Part shown: positions 15,049 through 21,904 of the stretch, in pieces
Layout of the letters: every line of letters begins with the position of its first letter
Numbering within the stretch: the stretch's first letter is position 1
The notes under the pieces: model-generated
The model's database searches: none
Told to the model about the DNA's origin: nothing
What the model saw: the letters and a program-made list of their open reading frames with translations, nothing else
Made by a program: the position numbers and the translations under genes
IMG/VR virus record: IMGVR_UViG_3300046810_000180
Coordinates: 1 to 22,425 of that record
DNA length: 22,425 nucleotides
Direction: 5' to 3' (one strand)
Source of the DNA: a virus

Positions 15049-15458
15049 TCGTGGTCTTCTATGAGCCGCTGCCCGACGATCCGGACAGCGGCCCGATCGT
15101 CTGCTGTGTCGAGGCCCCGCAAGCGGTGATCGACGCGTGGGGAAAACCCTATCTGGTGGTCGATCAGCGCCGCAACGATTGGGACGTCACCCATGAAGTG
15201 GTCGGCCGCCAGGTCGTGGCCCGCGCCGCCGCCGCCGTGGCCGACGATCGCCTGACCGAGGCGCTGGCGCGGCTGAGAATCCAGCGCGGGCCCCTGCTGC
15301 GCGAGGTCGACAGCATCAACCCCATTCGCTGGTCCGCCCTGTCGGAGGCCGATCGCGCCGGCCTGGCCGCCTATCGCCAGGCCCTGCTCGACTGGCCGGC
15401 GACCGAACCCGACCCGCTGAACCCGACGCCGCCGCCAGTTCCGAGCTTCCTGGGCTGA
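15045..15458 (+). CDS. Tail fibre assembly chaperone-like protein
   Basis: 137 residues. The C-terminal half carries a pattern widespread in phage tail-fibre assembly chaperones: an Arg-containing helix with RIQRGPLLREVDSI, then an aliphatic/Trp segment and AYRQALLDWPA ('R..lL...D......s......YRqaLrdlp'), and a Pro-rich end. The N-terminal half is a small beta domain of unknown role. It lies between the hub and the long fibre gene, overlapping the former by 4 bases, which is the usual place for such helpers that fold or attach the fibre. Function is by motif and context. Confidence 0.75.
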   Translation: MIVVFYEPLPDDPDSGPIVCCVEAPQAVIDAWGKPYLVVDQRRNDWDVTHEVVGRQVVARAAAAVADDRLTEALARLRIQRGPLLREVDSINPIRWSALSEADRAGLAAYRQALLDWPATEPDPLNPTPPPVPSFLG

Positions 15459-15462
15459 CCTG

Positions 15463-18400
15463 ATGACCATTTCCGTACCTGATCCGTCGTTCTTTCTGGA
15501 CGACGGCACGACCACCTACGCGCCGGCTGGCGGCGGCACGGCCTATGGCCATGTCGACGGCGTGCTGCGCGTCTGGGACAGCCTGGCCGGTCTCACGCGC
15601 TGGGACGGCCTAGTCGCGTTCGACGTCCAGGCCCTGGCCACGGCGGGCGGCGACGAGGTCTATGCGCTGAGCGTGCAGGGCTCGAACACCGCCGACTTCA
15701 GCGGCGCGGTGCAGACCCTGGCGACCTTCTCGCCGACCATCGTCGGCCAGCAGATCGTGCCGCTGTACTCGGACTTCAACGAGACGCGGTATCGCTACTT
15801 CCGCCTGCTGGTGCAGACCTATGGCGCCGCGCCGTCGATCAAGGTTCTGACCTTCGTCCAGCCGCTGGCGGCCTTGGCGGCGCTGTCGCTTCCCCAGCTG
15901 ATGCAGGTGCAGAGCCTGCATTGGGGCAACTACGCCACGGCGACCAGCAACTTCCGCGCCTGGATGGCGGGCGTTGTCGGCGGCGGCCCCGAGGGCGATG
16001 GCCGGTATTATCTGAGCGACGGCCAAGGCAACGGCGTCCTCGTGCTCTGCCCGGCGGCCATCGCCGATCTGGCGGCCGGGGCGGTGCAGGGCGTGGTCAA
16101 CTTCACGCGCTATCGGCTCAAGCACGGCTATCCCGATACCCAGGCGGGCCACCGCGCGACCCTGGACGCCCTGATGGCCGACGACGACGTGGCGGTGATC
16201 GAAACCGACCTGGGCGAATGGTCGCCGCACTGGAGCGGCACGCTGCCGCCCAACGTCCGCAAGCTGCTGCGTGGCCTGCCGGGCTCGGTCCTGAAGGCGA
16301 CGGATCGCACGCCGATCCTGCAATGCGAGTCGCCGCCGGTGTGGGTGTCGGCCGTCTCGGCGATCACCCGCCAGACGGGCGTGAACCTGTCGCAAGACCC
16401 GGCCATCGTCACCAGCAACACGGTCGACGTCCTGACGCTGGCGGTGGCGCACGCGGTCTCGCCGGGCGACCGCGTCAAGGTGGTGGCCAACGACATCATC
16501 CCTGGCTCCAAGAGCGACAGCGCCGGGGATCGGCGGGAGGGTGAGTTCGCGATCGTCGCGCTGTCGAACGCGGCCGACACGACCAAGATCACCCTGACCG
16601 CGCCCTTGCGCGGGACCTATACCGACACCGTCCGCGTGGCCTTGATCCCCGACAGCGCCTTGTCGATCGTCGGCTACACCTTGGACGCTGACCCCGCCCT
16701 GATCGGCACGGGACTGACGTTCTCCCGCGCCATCCGCCTCATGGGCATGGTCGGCCCGCGCGTCTTTACCGACCGATCCAAGCGGGCACTGGCGACCGGC
16801 ATCGAGTTCGCGGGCTGCTTTCAGCCGATGGGCTATGACCTCGATCTGCATGGCCACCAGAACATTCCGGGGGCAGGGCAATTCGGGTACGGCGTGGTCT
16901 TCGCCAGCTGCGAGGGCCCGGTCCTGGCCAACTCGCAATTCAGCTGGTTGCGCCATCCGGTCGACACGGCGACGACCAGCTGTCTGGCCGGCGACGCGGC
17001 GATCTGGAAGTACGGCCCGACCCGCGACATGGTCGTGGCCAACTGCACGGCCGTCGCCTGCCAGAACGGCTACAGCACCCACGACGAGGTCATCGGGGCG
17101 CTGTTCATCGGCAACCACGCGGCCAACTTCTATCAGGGGGCGGCGTCGGGCGGCGCGGCCTACGCCATGCGCGGCCGGCATGTACGGATGTTCGGCAACA
17201 GCGACGATAACTGCCGCTCCGGTTTGACGATGAGCACGATCGAGGGCGGTCATGTCAGCGGCCACCGCAGTCGCAACGCCCGGCTCTACGGCCTGGCGAT
17301 CACCGGCGGGACGTCGACCGAGCCGCAGGACACCCGCGTCAAGGTCGAACATTCCAGCTTCCACCTTCACCCCGACACCACCTCGGCCTCAGCCCTGCTG
17401 CTGCGGCCGACCGCGAGCGCCGTCATTGTGGATCGTGGCGCGGGTTATTCGGTCAACGACCTCATCACGCTGGTTGGTGGCGATTATGTCTCGGCGGCCC
17501 AGCTGCTGGTGCGCACCGTCGACGGGTCCGGGGCGATCACTTCGGTGCGCGTTGACGATCCCGGCTTCTACAACACCCTGCCGGCCAACCCGGCGGCCGT
17601 GACTGGCGGCGCCGGGACCGGCGCGACGTTCAACTGCGCTTTCAAGACCGCCTATCTGGAGATCGGCGAGGGGGTCGATCTGGCCGTCGAAAGCACGATC
17701 GACAGCCAACGGGTCGTCGATTTCGCCCGCGCCCAGATCACCGGCCATGGCCCGAACATCGACGTCAGCAAGGTGGTACCGGGCGGCGCGCCGACTGGGA
17801 TCAGCATCTTCCGTCAGCAGAACTATGATGACAGCCTGATCCGCTTCGATCCCGGCCGGGGCGTGCGGATCAAGGCCGGATCGACCAAGGTCGCCCAAAT
17901 CTGGAACGGCGGGGTGGACGGCGCTGACACCCCGTTCACCAATGCCCATGAGTTTCCCGACACCTATGTCGAGGCCGACGTTGAGATCTTCGGCGCGTCC
18001 ACTCTCAACCCGGCAGGCATCTACACTCCCCGCTGGCCGAACCTGGGCTGGAGCCTGGTCAAGCGCATCGCTGGGGTGACGATCCGTTCCGACTATATCG
18101 AGACCGGGCCGACCGCCACCGTCGACCTGTTGACCTGCAAGCGCCTTGACCGGCGACTCGTGTTCCGGATCACCTCGTCGACCATCTACGCTGGCGTGAC
18201 CTTGACCGATCTCGACTACACCCGCCTGCCGCGCGGGGCCGAGGTGGTGATCATCAATTCTGCGGTCGGGCCGGTGGCCCTGAACGGCCTGACCATTCCG
18301 CCGAACAACACCGCCGTTCTTCAGTTCCGATCCAACGGCGCCATGGCGGTGATCTCGCGCACCTGGTCGTGGCCCTTCCGCCTCGCGACGGTGCGGACGG

Positions 18401-18705
18401 GCAGTTACACAACCGGCAGCGGTCAGGTTGGCGGGCTTCAGCTGCTCAACAGCGGCACGGCCAAGACCATCACGCCGCACGCCACCGCCAAGCCCGGCGA
18501 CAGGATCTATTTCGAGAACCTGGGCGCTGGCGCTTGGCAGTTCATCAACGGCGCCGTGTCCACCGTGGTCTCCCCGGCCGACTTCGTGTCCGCGCCGCCC
18601 TTCACCCGCACCGGGGGCGCGGGGACCACCTGCTACCTCGAATGTGTCGCCAACGCTGACGGGGCCTCGGCCGCGTGGGTGATCGGCGGGACTGTCGCCG
18701 CCTAG
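15463..18705 (+). CDS. Tail fibre / tailspike with beta-helix region
   Basis: 1080 residues. The N-terminal ~130 residues form a beta-sandwich-like section (WDGLVAFDVQALATAGGDEV, RYRYFRLLVQTYG) that probably attaches to the tail. From about residue 440 to 640, short repeated strands such as MVVANCTAVACQNG, ALFIGNHAANF and MSTIEGGHVSGHRSRNARLYG look like parallel beta-helix turns, as in tailspikes. Residues ~656-727 are an inserted module with DRGAGYSVNDLITLVGG and TGGAGTGATFN, a motif seen in many phage fibres. The C-terminus (TVRTGSYTTGSG onward) resembles a small jelly-roll cap. It probably binds, and perhaps degrades, a surface polysaccharide; no catalytic residues can be named. A palindrome copy follows the stop. 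Confidence 0.85.
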   Translation: MTISVPDPSFFLDDGTTTYAPAGGGTAYGHVDGVLRVWDSLAGLTRWDGLVAFDVQALATAGGDEVYALSVQGSNTADFSGAVQTLATFSPTIVGQQIVPLYSDFNETRYRYFRLLVQTYGAAPSIKVLTFVQPLAALAALSLPQLMQVQSLHWGNYATATSNFRAWMAGVVGGGPEGDGRYYLSDGQGNGVLVLCPAAIADLAAGAVQGVVNFTRYRLKHGYPDTQAGHRATLDALMADDDVAVIETDLGEWSPHWSGTLPPNVRKLLRGLPGSVLKATDRTPILQCESPPVWVSAVSAITRQTGVNLSQDPAIVTSNTVDVLTLAVAHAVSPGDRVKVVANDIIPGSKSDSAGDRREGEFAIVALSNAADTTKITLTAPLRGTYTDTVRVALIPDSALSIVGYTLDADPALIGTGLTFSRAIRLMGMVGPRVFTDRSKRALATGIEFAGCFQPMGYDLDLHGHQNIPGAGQFGYGVVFASCEGPVLANSQFSWLRHPVDTATTSCLAGDAAIWKYGPTRDMVVANCTAVACQNGYSTHDEVIGALFIGNHAANFYQGAASGGAAYAMRGRHVRMFGNSDDNCRSGLTMSTIEGGHVSGHRSRNARLYGLAITGGTSTEPQDTRVKVEHSSFHLHPDTTSASALLLRPTASAVIVDRGAGYSVNDLITLVGGDYVSAAQLLVRTVDGSGAITSVRVDDPGFYNTLPANPAAVTGGAGTGATFNCAFKTAYLEIGEGVDLAVESTIDSQRVVDFARAQITGHGPNIDVSKVVPGGAPTGISIFRQQNYDDSLIRFDPGRGVRIKAGSTKVAQIWNGGVDGADTPFTNAHEFPDTYVEADVEIFGASTLNPAGIYTPRWPNLGWSLVKRIAGVTIRSDYIETGPTATVDLLTCKRLDRRLVFRITSSTIYAGVTLTDLDYTRLPRGAEVVIINSAVGPVALNGLTIPPNNTAVLQFRSNGAMAVISRTWSWPFRLATVRTGSYTTGSGQVGGLQLLNSGTAKTITPHATAKPGDRIYFENLGAGAWQFINGAVSTVVSPADFVSAPPFTRTGGAGTTCYLECVANADGASAAWVIGGTVAA

Positions 18706-18713
18706 GCCACGCC

Positions 18714-18734
18714 GAGGCGAACGCGGTTCGCCTC
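18714..18734 (+). repeat. Palindromic repeat, copy 4 (fibre / exported protein gap)
   Basis: The most complete copy: GAGGCGAAC at 18714-18722, spacer GCG, and its exact 9-base complement at 18726-18734. It lies in the 57-base gap after the fibre gene. Confidence 0.8.
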
Positions 18735-18762
18735 CCACCCCTCTTCACCCTGGAGACCTGAC

Positions 18763-19257
18763 ATGAAGACCCCGCTCACGCGGGCGGCCTTTGGGCTGCT
18801 CGCGCTCTTGGCCTGCGCGTTCGCCGCGCCGGCCTTCGCCGCCGATTGCTCGACCGTGACCACGCCGAATACGTTGGGAACCACGGCGAACGCCCAGTTC
18901 GAGATTCTGCAGAAGCTGTGCGCGGGCATCACCACGCCGGGCTATGCCGCCAGCGGCGTGACTCCGGTCAGCAGCACGTTCACCGCCACGGGCCAGAGTG
19001 CGTCCTTCACGCCGTTGGCGGGGCGGCCGTTCAACGTTTCGGTGCAGGGGACCTTCGTCGCCACCTGCCAGCTGGAACGGCAGATCAACAGCGTCTGGCA
19101 GCTGCTAACGGTCAGCGCCTCGGGGTCGGTCGTACAGCTCTACAAATGGTCGACCCCGGCCAGCGAAATCGTCGTCGAACCGGAGTTCGGCATTCCCTAC
19201 CGCATCAACTGCACGGCCTACACCTCGGGCACGGTTAGCTATCGGGTGTCGCAATGA
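18763..19257 (+). CDS. Exported beta-rich phage protein (Sec signal peptide)
   Basis: 164 residues. The N-terminus is a clear Sec signal peptide: MKTPLTRAAF, a Leu/Ala core, and APAFA before Ala27 as the likely cleavage site. The mature protein has four Cys (29, 53, 102, 150), able to form two disulfides in the periplasm. Residues ~78-164 (SASFTPLAGRPFNVSVQG through GTVSYRVSQ) read as a beta domain resembling small domains of phage tail-associated proteins. GGAG at 18752 supports ATG 18763. It overlaps the SGNH esterase gene by 4 bases, so the two exported proteins are probably made together. Export is unusual for a tail-module gene: a role at the cell surface (receptor masking, superinfection exclusion) or as a partner of the esterase is possible but unproven. 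Confidence 0.8.
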   Translation: MKTPLTRAAFGLLALLACAFAAPAFAADCSTVTTPNTLGTTANAQFEILQKLCAGITTPGYAASGVTPVSSTFTATGQSASFTPLAGRPFNVSVQGTFVATCQLERQINSVWQLLTVSASGSVVQLYKWSTPASEIVVEPEFGIPYRINCTAYTSGTVSYRVSQ

Positions 19258-20645
19258 TCGCTCGCCTTATCCGTTGGGCCCTCGCCCCCATCCTGGCCCT
19301 GGCCCTGGCTTCGCCGGGGCTCGCCCAGGTCGATCCCGTCGCTCGCGGCCTGGGGGCCGCCAGCCTGTCCGGGGTCAACCGCACCACGCTGAACGAAAAG
19401 CTGCGGGTGGCGATGAACCGCGCTGCGGCCTTCAACCCTGAAGACGCCGACGTCGCGACGGGTGTCACGATGTCGGTGGCGGGCACGCTCGACGCCAGCC
19501 TGACCAAGTCCTACGTGGCTGGAACTGACTATCAGCAGTTCGGCTGGACCGGCGGCAAGCCGACGCTGGACAACAGCGTGCGCATCCAGATGCCGGTGGC
19601 GTCGCTGGCCCCGGCCAACGGCAACCTGTCGTCCACCCTGCCGGCGACGCCCAGTTACAACGCCAATGGCTGGGAGATGAAGTTCTGGTCGGACAGCCCG
19701 CTGATCCAGATCCGGATGGGCGGCAACACGGCGCGCGGCTTTCGCGTAGTGGTCGATGGCCGGTATGTCACCAAGTCGATCACCAACTACGCGGCCAACA
19801 GCAGCGCCAACTATATCACGCTGGACTTCGCGGGCGTCTACAAGCCGCGCCGCATCGAGCTGCATGCCGGCGGCGCTGACGAGTTTGTCGCCGCCTATGT
19901 GATGCCGCTGGCCTCGATCTGGCCCCCGGCCACGCCCGGCGTTACGGCGGTCACGTTCGGCGACTCCTATGGCGAGGGGCAGGGTATCTCGCCGGCCGGG
20001 GCGACCCAGGCGTGGCCGAAGCTGACCGGCCGCATGATGGGCTGGGACGAGGTCCGCCAGTTCAACGTCGGCTCGACCGGCTACTTGTCCGACAACGGCG
20101 GCCTGCGCTCGACGCTGCGCACTCAATTGGCGAGCATCATGACGCTCAATTCCGACCTGGTCCCGGCCGACGTCGGTGTCGTGGTCATCGGCAATGGCTA
20201 TAACGATCTGTCGTTCGGCGGCTCGGCGGTGCAGGCCGAAGTGGCGATCGTCCTGCCGATGATCCGAACGATGTTCCCCAACGCCCGCATTGTAGTGCTC
20301 GGGTCCTGGGCCGGCGCGCGCGGGCCCGGGTCTTCGACGGTGTCGATCGAGCAAGGCATTCAGGCCGCCTTCAACGCCTGGGGCGATCCCAACAGCGACT
20401 TTATCCCCGTGTCGCCGGTGGCCAGCAGTTCGGCCTCGTGGTTCTGGGGCACGGGCTATGTCGGGGCGACGAACGCATCCGGCAACAGCGACCGACTGGT
20501 CGGCACGGACGGCACGCACCCGACCGTGGCCGGCCAGGAAGTGATCGCCCGGCGCATCGCCTCGGCGTTGCGGGCGTCCTGGGCGCGGCTTGGGCCGCTG
20601 GCGGCGAATGATAATGACCGTTCGGTGACGGTGTTGGCGGCTTAA
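19254..20645 (+). CDS. Exported SGNH/GDSL-family esterase
   Basis: 463 residues. The signal peptide is at 1-25 (IARLIRW, then PILALALAS, ending GLAQ). Residues ~60-225 are beta-rich, probably a jelly-roll accessory domain (YITLDFAGVYKPRRIELHAGG). The SGNH hydrolase domain follows: block I TFGDSYGEG with nucleophile Ser238; a block II Gly in NVGSTGY (273/276); block III GYND with Asn317; block V DGTHP with Asp419 and His422. All catalytic residues are present, so an active esterase or deacetylase is expected. Likely substrates are O-acetyl groups on surface polysaccharide, but none can be proven. The start overlaps the upstream exported protein (ATGA). It could remodel the lysogen or infected-cell surface, or be a virion depolymerase; the signal peptide argues for export from the host. 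Confidence 0.88.
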   Translation: MIARLIRWALAPILALALASPGLAQVDPVARGLGAASLSGVNRTTLNEKLRVAMNRAAAFNPEDADVATGVTMSVAGTLDASLTKSYVAGTDYQQFGWTGGKPTLDNSVRIQMPVASLAPANGNLSSTLPATPSYNANGWEMKFWSDSPLIQIRMGGNTARGFRVVVDGRYVTKSITNYAANSSANYITLDFAGVYKPRRIELHAGGADEFVAAYVMPLASIWPPATPGVTAVTFGDSYGEGQGISPAGATQAWPKLTGRMMGWDEVRQFNVGSTGYLSDNGGLRSTLRTQLASIMTLNSDLVPADVGVVVIGNGYNDLSFGGSAVQAEVAIVLPMIRTMFPNARIVVLGSWAGARGPGSSTVSIEQGIQAAFNAWGDPNSDFIPVSPVASSSASWFWGTGYVGATNASGNSDRLVGTDGTHPTVAGQEVIARRIASALRASWARLGPLAANDNDRSVTVLAA

Positions 20646-20651
20646 ACCGTA

Positions 20652-20677
20652 CCGGGCGCGGCCTTTGCCGCGCCCGG
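20652..20677 (+). terminator. Strong stem-loop after the esterase gene
   Basis: An 11-bp perfect stem (CCGGGCGCGGC, loop CTTT, exact complement) begins 6 bases after the esterase stop. It is the strongest hairpin seen in the window and separates the fibre/exported module from the lysis module. No T-run follows, so termination may be partial. It also matches the GC-rich stem-loops seen after the capsid gene. Confidence 0.5.
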
Positions 20678-20702
20678 CCATCCTTCATAGGGGAGGCCGC
20701 CC

Positions 20703-20951
20703 ATGGGGGAGGCTATCGTGGTCGGCCTCGTATCGGCCGGCAGCGCCGTGCTGGGCGTCGGGCTGAAGTCGCTGTTCGACTGGCTCAACGAACGCACGCG
20801 GGCCAAGGCCCCCGCCAGCATCGCCGCGTCACAGGCCGCGTTCGCGGCGGCCCTCAACACCCAGGCCGAGGGCTTTATCCGCATCCTTCAGGCTGATCGC
20901 ACCCACCTTGAAGAGAAGGTGGCGGCGCTCGAGGCCAAGGTCGATGAGTAG
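20703..20951 (+). CDS. Membrane-anchored coiled-coil protein, first part (ends at amber)
   Basis: 82 residues before TAG at 20949-20951. ATG 20703 has a good Shine-Dalgarno (AGGGGAGG, 20689-20696). An N-terminal hydrophobic helix (AIVVGLVSAGSAVLGVGL) may insert in the membrane; then comes an Ala-rich helix ending in heptad-like EEKVAALEAKVDE. The same frame stays open past the stop with matching coiled-coil character until TGA 21209, so the full product would be about 168 residues. I do not recognise the family. Being next to the holin suggests a lysis or late membrane role. It may be a nonsense-mutated gene, a read-through gene, or two genes sharing a frame. Confidence 0.6.
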   Translation: MGEAIVVGLVSAGSAVLGVGLKSLFDWLNERTRAKAPASIAASQAAFAAALNTQAEGFIRILQADRTHLEEKVAALEAKVDE

Positions 20952-21209
20952 GACACCAAGATTCGAGAACAGGACGGCGTGATCGAGGCCCTGAAGCGCG
21001 CTCACGAGGACTGTCTCGGCGAAAACCGCCAAGCCGACCAGCGCTACCACTCCCTGGAATCCGAGCTGCGACGGCTCGGCGTCCCCATCCACGCCAGCGC
21101 CAAGGCCACCGGCCTGATCGAACTGTCAGGCGGCAAGGCGACGGTGCTTATGCCCACCCATGAAAAGCCGGTGCGCCGTCGTCGGCGACCGAGAAAGGAC
21201 CTCCCGTGA
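20952..21209 (+). CDS. Continuation of the coiled-coil protein after the amber codon
   Basis: 85 codons in the same frame after TAG, starting with IREQDGVIEALKRAHEDC; the helix continues, then GVPIHASAKATGLIEL and a very basic tail (RRRRRPRKDLP). An independent start is possible at GTG 20979 with AGGA four bases upstream, giving 76 residues. The continued helical register across 20949 suggests one ancestral gene rather than two. The TGA overlaps the GTG of the holin-like gene by 3 bases, as in a coupled operon. Coordinates show the open part after the amber codon. Confidence 0.5.
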   Translation, partial: DTKIREQDGVIEALKRAHEDCLGENRQADQRYHSLESELRRLGVPIHASAKATGLIELSGGKATVLMPTHEKPVRRRRRPRKDLP

Positions 21210-21499
21210 TCAGGATCGACGTCAGCAAGGTCAAAGGCCCCGGCTGGCCCGACCAGCGTGGCTGGATGGCCATGGGCATGTACGCCATGAGCGGGTGGGT
21301 CCTGTGGCTCGCCCGGCCCCTCAATGGCGCGGAGCCGTCCGAGTTCTTCAAGACGCTGGCCAGCGCCGTCGTCGTGACCGGCTTCCTCAACGGCGTGCTC
21401 GGGTTCCTCTACACCTCCAGCAAGGCCACGGCCGAGGCGCGCGAGCAGACGGGCAAGGCTCTCGACATCGCCCACGCCGCGACCCGCTCCAACACCTGA
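21206..21499 (+). CDS. Holin-like membrane protein (two TM segments)
   Basis: 97 residues from GTG 21206, which overlaps the upstream TGA. Two hydrophobic segments are visible: ~20-37 (WMAMGMYAMSGWVLWLA) and ~48-68 (FKTLASAVVVTGFLNGVLGF), separated by a short loop, with a hydrophilic helical C-terminus (ATAEAREQTGKALDIAH). This layout and the position before a wall enzyme and spanins fit a class II-type holin, which makes the inner-membrane holes that trigger lysis. A palindrome copy follows in the gap. There is no sequence motif that proves holin function. Confidence 0.72.
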   Translation: MIRIDVSKVKGPGWPDQRGWMAMGMYAMSGWVLWLARPLNGAEPSEFFKTLASAVVVTGFLNGVLGFLYTSSKATAEAREQTGKALDIAHAATRSNT

Positions 21500-21504
21500 C
21501 CCGC

Positions 21505-21519
21505 GCGAACCTGGTTCGC
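21505..21519 (+). repeat. Palindromic repeat, copy 5 (holin / wall enzyme gap)
   Basis: GCGAAC-CTG-GTTCGC, a perfect 6-bp palindrome with a 3-base spacer, in the 42-base gap between the holin-like gene and the L,D-transpeptidase-like gene. The loop differs from the other copies but the arms are kept. Confidence 0.65.
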
Positions 21520-21541
21520 ATTCCCGACATCGGAGAACACC

Positions 21542-21904
21542 ATGACCTGGCAATGGGACCAGAGCGCGGGCGAGATTTCGCGCGCGGGCAAGGTCGTGTC
21601 CCGAGGCTATTCCGGCTTCGGGCGCGGCAAGAACAATCCGTCGATGCAGGCGGCGGTCGGGGTCGGCCCGATCCCGGCCGGCCGCTGGACGATCGCCGAG
21701 CGCTATGACAGCGCCAATGTCGGACCCTACGCCCTGAAGCTGGAGCCGGTCGACCATGCCGCCCTCGGGCGCTCGGCCTTCCGCATCCACGGCGATTCCG
21801 TCGCCAATCCCGGCAGCGCCTCGCATGGCTGCATCATCCTGCCGCGCGCGGTGCGGGAACTGATCTGGAAGAGCGGCGACCGCGACCTGGTGGTGATCGC
21901 ATGA
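21542..21904 (+). CDS. L,D-transpeptidase-like (DUF2778-type) wall enzyme, candidate endolysin
   Basis: 120 residues, a single compact domain. The signature is FRIHGDS with His83, then PGSASHGCIILP with Ser94, His95 and Cys97, the 'HG......SHGCI.l' motif of YkuD/DUF2778 L,D-transpeptidase-like folds; Cys97 would be the nucleophile. Earlier segments (YSGFGRGKNNPSMQ, VGPIPAGRWTIAE) fit the DUF2778 N-terminal half. There is no signal peptide, so access to peptidoglycan would be through the holin. It sits exactly where an endolysin is expected, between holin and spanins, and no other wall enzyme is visible. It could cut or exchange peptide crosslinks. GGAGAA before ATG 21542 supports the start; the stop overlaps the i-spanin start (ATGA). 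Confidence 0.85.
   Translation: MTWQWDQSAGEISRAGKVVSRGYSGFGRGKNNPSMQAAVGVGPIPAGRWTIAERYDSANVGPYALKLEPVDHAALGRSAFRIHGDSVANPGSASHGCIILPRAVRELIWKSGDRDLVVIA

Noticed and set aside
18706-18762. A dedicated promoter for the exported gene pair
   Set aside because: The gap holds the palindrome and a Shine-Dalgarno, but no convincing -35/-10 pair could be seen by eye.
1992-21519. Palindromes as LexA (SOS) boxes
   Set aside because: The Bacillus-type box has GAAC-N4-GTTC and the alphaproteobacterial box is a direct repeat GTTC-N7-GTTC; the N3 palindrome fits neither, and two copies lie within coding sequence downstream of starts.
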